A DNA stretch of 64,000 bases from assembly GCA_050246595.1 (NCBI GenBank), contig JBFWVT010000001.1, forward strand, positions 124,001 through 188,000, written 5' to 3'. The notes under the pieces were generated by a model, which was not told the origin of the DNA, made no database searches, and was given only the letters and a program-made list of their open reading frames with translations. Shown here one piece after another: positions 60,221 to 64,000 of this stretch. Position numbers and translations under genes: made by a program. How positions within the stretch are numbered: position 1 is the first letter of the stretch; the number at the start of each line of letters is the position of its first letter. The stretch comes from DATARH01 sp050246595. GTDB lineage: Bacteria; Pseudomonadota; Alphaproteobacteria; ATCC43930; CGMCC-115725.

Positions 60221-60253
60221 AAACCGCCCGGCCGCTCGCGCGCCGGGCGGTTT
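60221..60253 (+). terminator. Rho-independent-type terminator after the PEP-CTERM gene
   Basis: AAACCGCCCGGC and the inverted GCCGGGCGGTTT form an 11-12 bp GC-rich stem around a CGCTCGCGC loop, followed by CGATTCTT. Its position 14 bases behind the stop fits termination of the PEP-CTERM transcript. Confidence 0.8.
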
Positions 60254-60320
60254 CGATTCTTACGCGGCCTTTGTCGCTCCCGGTAGTAGACTGCGCGCCA
60301 CTGGCCGAGGGAGGGATCGA

Positions 60321-61373
60321 ATGGCCGAAATCCTGGGAGTGGGCTGCACGCATCGGCCGCTGATGCTGCGGCCGAACGAGGACTGGACCTTTATGATGCG
60401 GGCCGCGCTCGACGATCCGGCAATGCCCGAGGAGATGAAAAACCCGGCGAACTGGCCGGCGAAGCTGCGCGAGGAACTCGGCAACGACTGGGGCGCCTCT
60501 GCCGCCGCGCGCGCCCGCGAAATCTACCGCGCGCATTTCGCCGAAGCGCGCCGCATGATCGACGAATTCGCCCCCGATTTGATCGTGATGTGGGGCGACG
60601 ACCAGTACGAGAATTTCAAGGAGGACATCGTCCCGCCGTTTGCGGTGCTGGCCTATGACGACCAGGATTTGCAGCCCTGGCAGCACCGCCGCTCGCCGTG
60701 GAACCCGTGGAACGAGCCGGAAGACCACGCGGTGCGGGTGCGCGGCCATCGCGAAGGGGGAAAATATCTGGCGTCGGGGCTGATCGAGGCCGGGATCGAT
60801 GTCGGTTACGCCTACAAGCCGCTGCATCATCCGATGGGGCATGCGTTTCTCAACACGGTGCTGCTGCTTGACGACGAGCGGCGCGGTTTCGATTACCCGG
60901 TCGTGCAATTCGCGGTGAACTGCTACGGCCGCCGGGTCAACGCCGCGCGCGGGCTGCGCCTGCCGCTGGCGATGCGCGACCAAATCAAGGACCTCGACCC
61001 GCCGGGACCGAACCCGCATCGCTGCATGCAGGTCGGCGCCGCCGCGGTGCGCGTTATGGCGGAAAGCCCGTGGCGGGTCGCGTTTGTCGCCTCGTCCTCC
61101 TGGTCGCACTCGTTCCTGACCGAGAAGAATTTTCAACTGTGGCCCGATGTCGCCGCCGACCGCCATCTGTACGACGCGCTCGAATCGGGCGACTACGAGA
61201 CTTGGCACCGCTACACAACCGACCGGATCGAGGACAGCGGTCAGCACGAGGTGTTGAACTGGTTCTGTCTTCTCGGCGCGATGGAGGAACTCGGCCGCAA
61301 GCCCGACAAATCAACCTTTATCGAGACCTGGGCCTTTGTCTCCCCGGTCGTCTTCGCGTACTACCGGGGGTAA
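60321..61373 (+). CDS. Class III extradiol ring-cleavage dioxygenase family protein
   Basis: A 350-residue protein of the LigB/protocatechuate 4,5-dioxygenase beta-type superfamily. The N-terminus reads EILGVGCTHRPLMLRP with His11 at the usual metal-ligand place; then LIVMWGDDQYENFKEDIVPP, ASGLIEAGIDVGYAYKPLHH, PMGHAFLNTVLLL, and VAFVASSSWSHSFLTEKNF with a later His. Such enzymes use Fe(II) to open catechol-type rings. Half of the protein (EAGIDVG onward) follows the family well. Together with the VOC and DOPA-type genes it makes this region a likely aromatic breakdown locus. Confidence 0.88.
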   Translation: MAEILGVGCTHRPLMLRPNEDWTFMMRAALDDPAMPEEMKNPANWPAKLREELGNDWGASAAARAREIYRAHFAEARRMIDEFAPDLIVMWGDDQYENFKEDIVPPFAVLAYDDQDLQPWQHRRSPWNPWNEPEDHAVRVRGHREGGKYLASGLIEAGIDVGYAYKPLHHPMGHAFLNTVLLLDDERRGFDYPVVQFAVNCYGRRVNAARGLRLPLAMRDQIKDLDPPGPNPHRCMQVGAAAVRVMAESPWRVAFVASSSWSHSFLTEKNFQLWPDVAADRHLYDALESGDYETWHRYTTDRIEDSGQHEVLNWFCLLGAMEELGRKPDKSTFIETWAFVSPVVFAYYRG

Positions 61374-61382
61374 CCTGAAAAA

Positions 61383-61916
61383 TTGTCATATCGGCGATGG
61401 AATGCGGCAAGCGGCCAATCCGGGCGCAGCTTTTGCCATCCCGTCCTGCTGACGACGGCCCTTGCGTTGACCTCGCCCGCCGCCCCAAGCACGGCCGCGG
61501 AGCGGTTCCAGGCCGACGAGTGGCATGCCGAATGCGAGGGGATGGTATCGGGCGGCGATTGCTCGATAATCGGGAAATTCCGGTCCTATCGAGGCGATGG
61601 CTCGTTTGCCCTTGCTCTCGATCTGCGCAGCGGCGTGCTCGCGATTGTCGGGGACCCGCCGCCGCTCGCCGCGACGCTGCAGATTGGCAAGCATCCGAAA
61701 ATCCGGTGTACGGGGCCGCGATACTGCCTGTTCGCGCTCGGCGACTCGGCCGCCGCCGCCCGTCAACTGGCCGCCGGTTCGATCGCGCTGATCGATGTCG
61801 AAACCAATAACGGGGTTCTCCGCGCCAGCCTGAGCACAAAGGGGTATCGCGCTGCGCTGGCGAAGGTACGGAGCTGGAGCCAACCGCCGCTGAAATCACC
61901 CCCTCGGACCCCGTGA
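61383..61916 (+). CDS. Secreted hypothetical protein (IalB-like layout)
   Basis: A 177-residue protein from a TTG start (no ATG in frame). Signal-peptide-like segment HPVLLTTALALTSPAAPSTA, then QADEWHAECEGMVSGGDCSI, DLRSGVLAIVGDPPPLAATL, KHPKIRCTGPRYCLFALGDS and SIALIDVETNNGVLRASLST. Two pairs of cysteines and the strand order look like the invasion-associated locus B (IalB) family, but the match is by layout only. The start is not certain. Confidence 0.55.
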   Translation: MSYRRWNAASGQSGRSFCHPVLLTTALALTSPAAPSTAAERFQADEWHAECEGMVSGGDCSIIGKFRSYRGDGSFALALDLRSGVLAIVGDPPPLAATLQIGKHPKIRCTGPRYCLFALGDSAAAARQLAAGSIALIDVETNNGVLRASLSTKGYRAALAKVRSWSQPPLKSPPRTP

Positions 61917-61971
61917 CCGATACCGGGTGCCCGGTTTCGGGCGCCGCGCGTCCATCCGCCGCGATAAAGGA

Positions 61972-62730
61972 TCAGCGGTATTCCGGCTTCCGCTTTTCGA
62001 GAAACGCGGCAACCCCTTCCTTGAAATGCGGTCCCGCGCGGACCCGGTCGCCGAGTTCCTGGTCGAGCGCTTCGCGGCTCTGCGCATAATCGGCGATCGC
62101 GGCGCTGATCTGGGTGCGCACGGCCTGCACCGCCGACGGGCTGTTGGCGGCAATCATCGCGGCGGTCTCGAACGCCCACGGCATCAGAAGCTCGCGCTCG
62201 ATCACCCGGTTCACCAATCCGATCCGCTCGGCGAATTCGGCATCGACGAGCCGCCCGGTCAGCAGCAGGTCCATCGCGTGCACATACCCGATCTGCGCCG
62301 CCAGCTTTACGGTCGCGCCGCCAAACGGATAGATCGACCATCTGACCTCGGGCAACCCGAAACGCGAAGCGGGGACGGCGGCGCGGATATCGGTCGAGAG
62401 CAGCAATTCGACCCCGCCGGCGACGCAATCGCCGTTGACCGCCGCGACAATCGGCTTTGAGAACGGTGTGTTCTTCAGCAGCGCGCGGTTGACGGTACGC
62501 GCCAGTTCCGGGCCGGCGCTCAGATCGCCGCCGAGATCGGCGCCCGACGAAAACGCCTTGTCGCCAGCCCCGGTCAGGACGACAACGCGGCATTCCGGAT
62601 CGCCGTCGAGCCGGTCCCACAGCGCCGCCAGATCGGCCAGCATCGCCCGCGTCATTGCGTTGCGCCGGGGTTCGTTGGCGATCGTCACGACGACGACATG
62701 CCGCTCGCGCGTCTCGACCCGGATTTCCAT
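61972..62730 (-). CDS. Enoyl-CoA hydratase/isomerase family protein
   Basis: A 252-residue crotonase-fold protein: ETRERHVVVVTIANEPRRNA, the oxyanion-hole strand KAFSSGADLGGDL, IVAAVNGDCVAGGVELLLST with one catalytic Glu, and SRFGLPEVRWSIYPFGGATV with the second. Both catalytic Glu residues of crotonases are present, so hydratase activity is likely. The C-terminus HFKEGVAAFLEKRKPEYR is typical. Substrate unknown. Confidence 0.92.
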   Translation of the reverse strand: MEIRVETRERHVVVVTIANEPRRNAMTRAMLADLAALWDRLDGDPECRVVVLTGAGDKAFSSGADLGGDLSAGPELARTVNRALLKNTPFSKPIVAAVNGDCVAGGVELLLSTDIRAAVPASRFGLPEVRWSIYPFGGATVKLAAQIGYVHAMDLLLTGRLVDAEFAERIGLVNRVIERELLMPWAFETAAMIAANSPSAVQAVRTQISAAIADYAQSREALDQELGDRVRAGPHFKEGVAAFLEKRKPEYR

Positions 62731-62844
62731 ATTCGCCGCTCTTGAAGGAGTGTCGCGGGCACTCTAGCAGAAGCAGAGCAAACAAAGCGCGCCGGCGGAG
62801 GACCACCGGCGCGCCGCCATCGAGCGCCGATGCGCTGGCGCCTT

Positions 62845-63130
62845 CTATCGATAGCCGAAGGTGCTGCCGCTCGGCTTCGGTCCCGGGTAGGTCGGCAACC
62901 ACAAGGGCTGGAAGCGATAGTCCCGATAGTCCCAGGCATTAAACGCCGCATACGGGGCGGGGGCGGCAGCGTAGTAGGTATATGGGTAAGGGCTGTACTC
63001 CGCGAGCGCCGGCCCGGTGGTGCATGCATATCCGGTGCCGGTTCACCAGCACTGCGCCTCGGCGGCGCCGGCGAATGTCGAGACGGCCAAGACGAGCGCC
63101 CCGGCGCCGGCCAATAGAGTTTTTCTCATC
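62845..63130 (-). pseudogene. Small secreted Tyr/Pro-rich protein, broken by a frameshift and a TGA
   Basis: On the minus strand an ATG at 63130 follows GGAG with good spacing. The run of six A shortly after it shifts the frame; with five A the protein would read MRKTLLAGAGALVLAVSTFA, GAAEAQCW, meet TGA, and continue TGTGYACTTGPALAEYS, PYPYTYYAAAPAPYAAF, NAWDYRDYRFQPLWLP, TYPGPKPSGSTFGYR, then TAG at 62845. A clean signal peptide and a tyrosine-rich tail suggest a real small secreted protein. Two lesions make it a pseudogene unless they are sequencing errors. The TGA sits where a Trp (TGG) would be expected. Confidence 0.7.
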
Positions 63131-63212
63131 GGGTTTCTCCTGCTTGTACACTGACAGGCTCAACAGGGGCGCCGCGAGAATCCCTCCCGATAAGTATTTG
63201 CAGGTTCACAAC

Positions 63213-64000
63213 TCAGAACCAGCGCGACTTGTCGACGATGTTGCGCAACTCGCGCCCCTCGGCGAAGCGCCGCGCATTGTCCTGCAGCACCTCGTAGCGG
63301 CGTTCGTCGAGATACGGGCCATGCCCGGCAGTGTGCGGCGTGATCAGCACCCCCGGCATCGTCCATAGCGGGTGATCGGCCGGCAGCGGCTCCTGCTCGA
63401 ACACGTCGAGCGCGGCCCCGGCAATCTCGCCATCCCGCAACGCAGCGACCAGATCGTTGAGCCTTGTCGTCATGCCGCGCCCGATATTGATAAAGAACGC
63501 GCCTGATTTCATGCGCCGGAACCGGTCGCGGTTCATAAAGCCTTCGGTCTCCGGCGTGTGCGGCACGGTCAGGATCACAAAATCGGCGCGCGGCAGCAGG
63601 TCGTCGAGCGCGCGGGCCCGGTGCAATTCGGCAACCCCCGCCGGCTTGTCGGTGCGCCGCTCGTCAACCCCGATCACATTCATGCCGAACGTCGCCGCGA
63701 GCCGCGCGGTCTCGGCGCCGATGCCGCCGACCCCGACGATCAGCGCGGTCGCCTCCGGCAGATGCGTGACGATGTCGTCGCTCTCGCGCCCCATCGGCCG
63801 CCACTCGCGGCGCAATTGCTGCGGAATATAGACGTGCAGCCCGCGTGCGAAAGCGAGCACAAAGCTCATGATGTGCGCCGCGATGTGGTCGTTGTAGATC
63901 TCGCGGAAATTGGTGATCGCGACCGGGTGCGCGATCAGCTCGGGATAGTAATACCCGGCCGGCGGCGCCGCCTGCGGGGCCTGCAGCCAGCGCAGTTTTT
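63213..64000 (-). CDS. D-isomer-specific 2-hydroxyacid dehydrogenase (5' end beyond window)
   Basis: The 3' 788 bases of the gene, continuing past the window edge (about 260 residues visible). NAD-binding region: TALIVGVGGIGAETARLAAT, then FGMNVIGVDERR. Catalytic regions: FFINIGRGMTTRLNDLVAAL (Arg), ALDVFEQEPLPADHPLW (Glu) and GVLITPHTAGHG (His). Together they mark a D-2-hydroxyacid dehydrogenase reducing a 2-oxo acid. The C-terminus is EGRELRNIVDKSRWF. The substrate cannot be told. Confidence 0.92.
   Translation of the reverse strand, partial: KLRWLQAPQAAPPAGYYYPELIAHPVAITNFREIYNDHIAAHIMSFVLAFARGLHVYIPQQLRREWRPMGRESDDIVTHLPEATALIVGVGGIGAETARLAATFGMNVIGVDERRTDKPAGVAELHRARALDDLLPRADFVILTVPHTPETEGFMNRDRFRRMKSGAFFINIGRGMTTRLNDLVAALRDGEIAGAALDVFEQEPLPADHPLWTMPGVLITPHTAGHGPYLDERRYEVLQDNARRFAEGRELRNIVDKSRWF

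Noticed and set aside
63040..63052. In-frame TGA read as selenocysteine, given selB in the window
   Set aside because: The position follows CW where a second Trp is likely, the gene also has a frameshift, and no SECIS-like hairpin directly after the TGA was found.

Overview
The window is GC-rich, densely packed bacterial DNA with very high GC at third codon positions. The gene content points to an alphaproteobacterium: GlgE with an extra N-terminal GH13 domain, TreS-maltokinase, an OprB-type porin, a PagL-like deacylase, DUF2339 and DUF892 proteins, AtzG-like/amidase pairs, and rhizobial-style GATTGCTTCGTCGCTTCG palindromes. The genus cannot be named from this alone. I saw no rRNA, tRNA, CRISPR array or complete transposase gene.

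Layout. 1-504: tail of an unknown gene plus an NfeD protein. 501-5411 (minus): a CoA-thioester/organic-acid group (family III CoA-transferase, two CitE/HpcH lyase-aldolases, a GST-like protein, a leaderless TRAP-type binding protein). 5452-7000: an OprB-type porin behind a clear cobalamin riboswitch. 7100-25240 (minus): a seven-gene trehalose/alpha-glucan cluster, in transcription order glgE, treS-maltokinase, glgB, glgX, treZ, malQ, treY. It holds the GlgE route (trehalose to maltose to maltose-1-phosphate to glucan), branching and debranching, and the TreYZ route from glucan back to trehalose. 25742-36241 (minus): amidase with a small partner, a four-domain rhodanese, a D-aminoacylase-type amidohydrolase, a low-GC patch of small ORFs, a DUF2339 membrane protein and a gamma-glutamyltransferase. 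36361-44517: an MBL hydrolase, a decayed brnT/brnA toxin-antitoxin pair, a DedA protein, a TPP enzyme, an alpha/beta hydrolase and an FAH-family enzyme.

44560-47072 is an accessory low-GC stretch: two secreted proteins (one with a phage tail-collar-like C-terminus), a small membrane ORF and an apparently complete MITE with a 7-bp target duplication. 47375-57975 returns to core-like DNA: a CoA-binding/O-acetylhomoserine sulfhydrylase fusion, MFS transporter, DUF892, PagL-like protein with a changed catalytic residue, prolyl aminopeptidase, two tandem Lin0512 genes with a MaoC gene, DUF2267, selB and a LysR regulator. 58073-64000 carries ring-cleavage-type enzymes (VOC, DOPA dioxygenase family, class III extradiol), a PEP-CTERM protein behind a sigma-54-type promoter, an enoyl-CoA hydratase, a broken small secreted gene and a partial 2-hydroxyacid dehydrogenase.

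GC-rich palindromic repeats occur between genes and, twice, inside reading frames (treZ and the rhodanese). Several small genes carry single-base indels, some in homopolymers, so either recent decay or base-calling error has to be considered.
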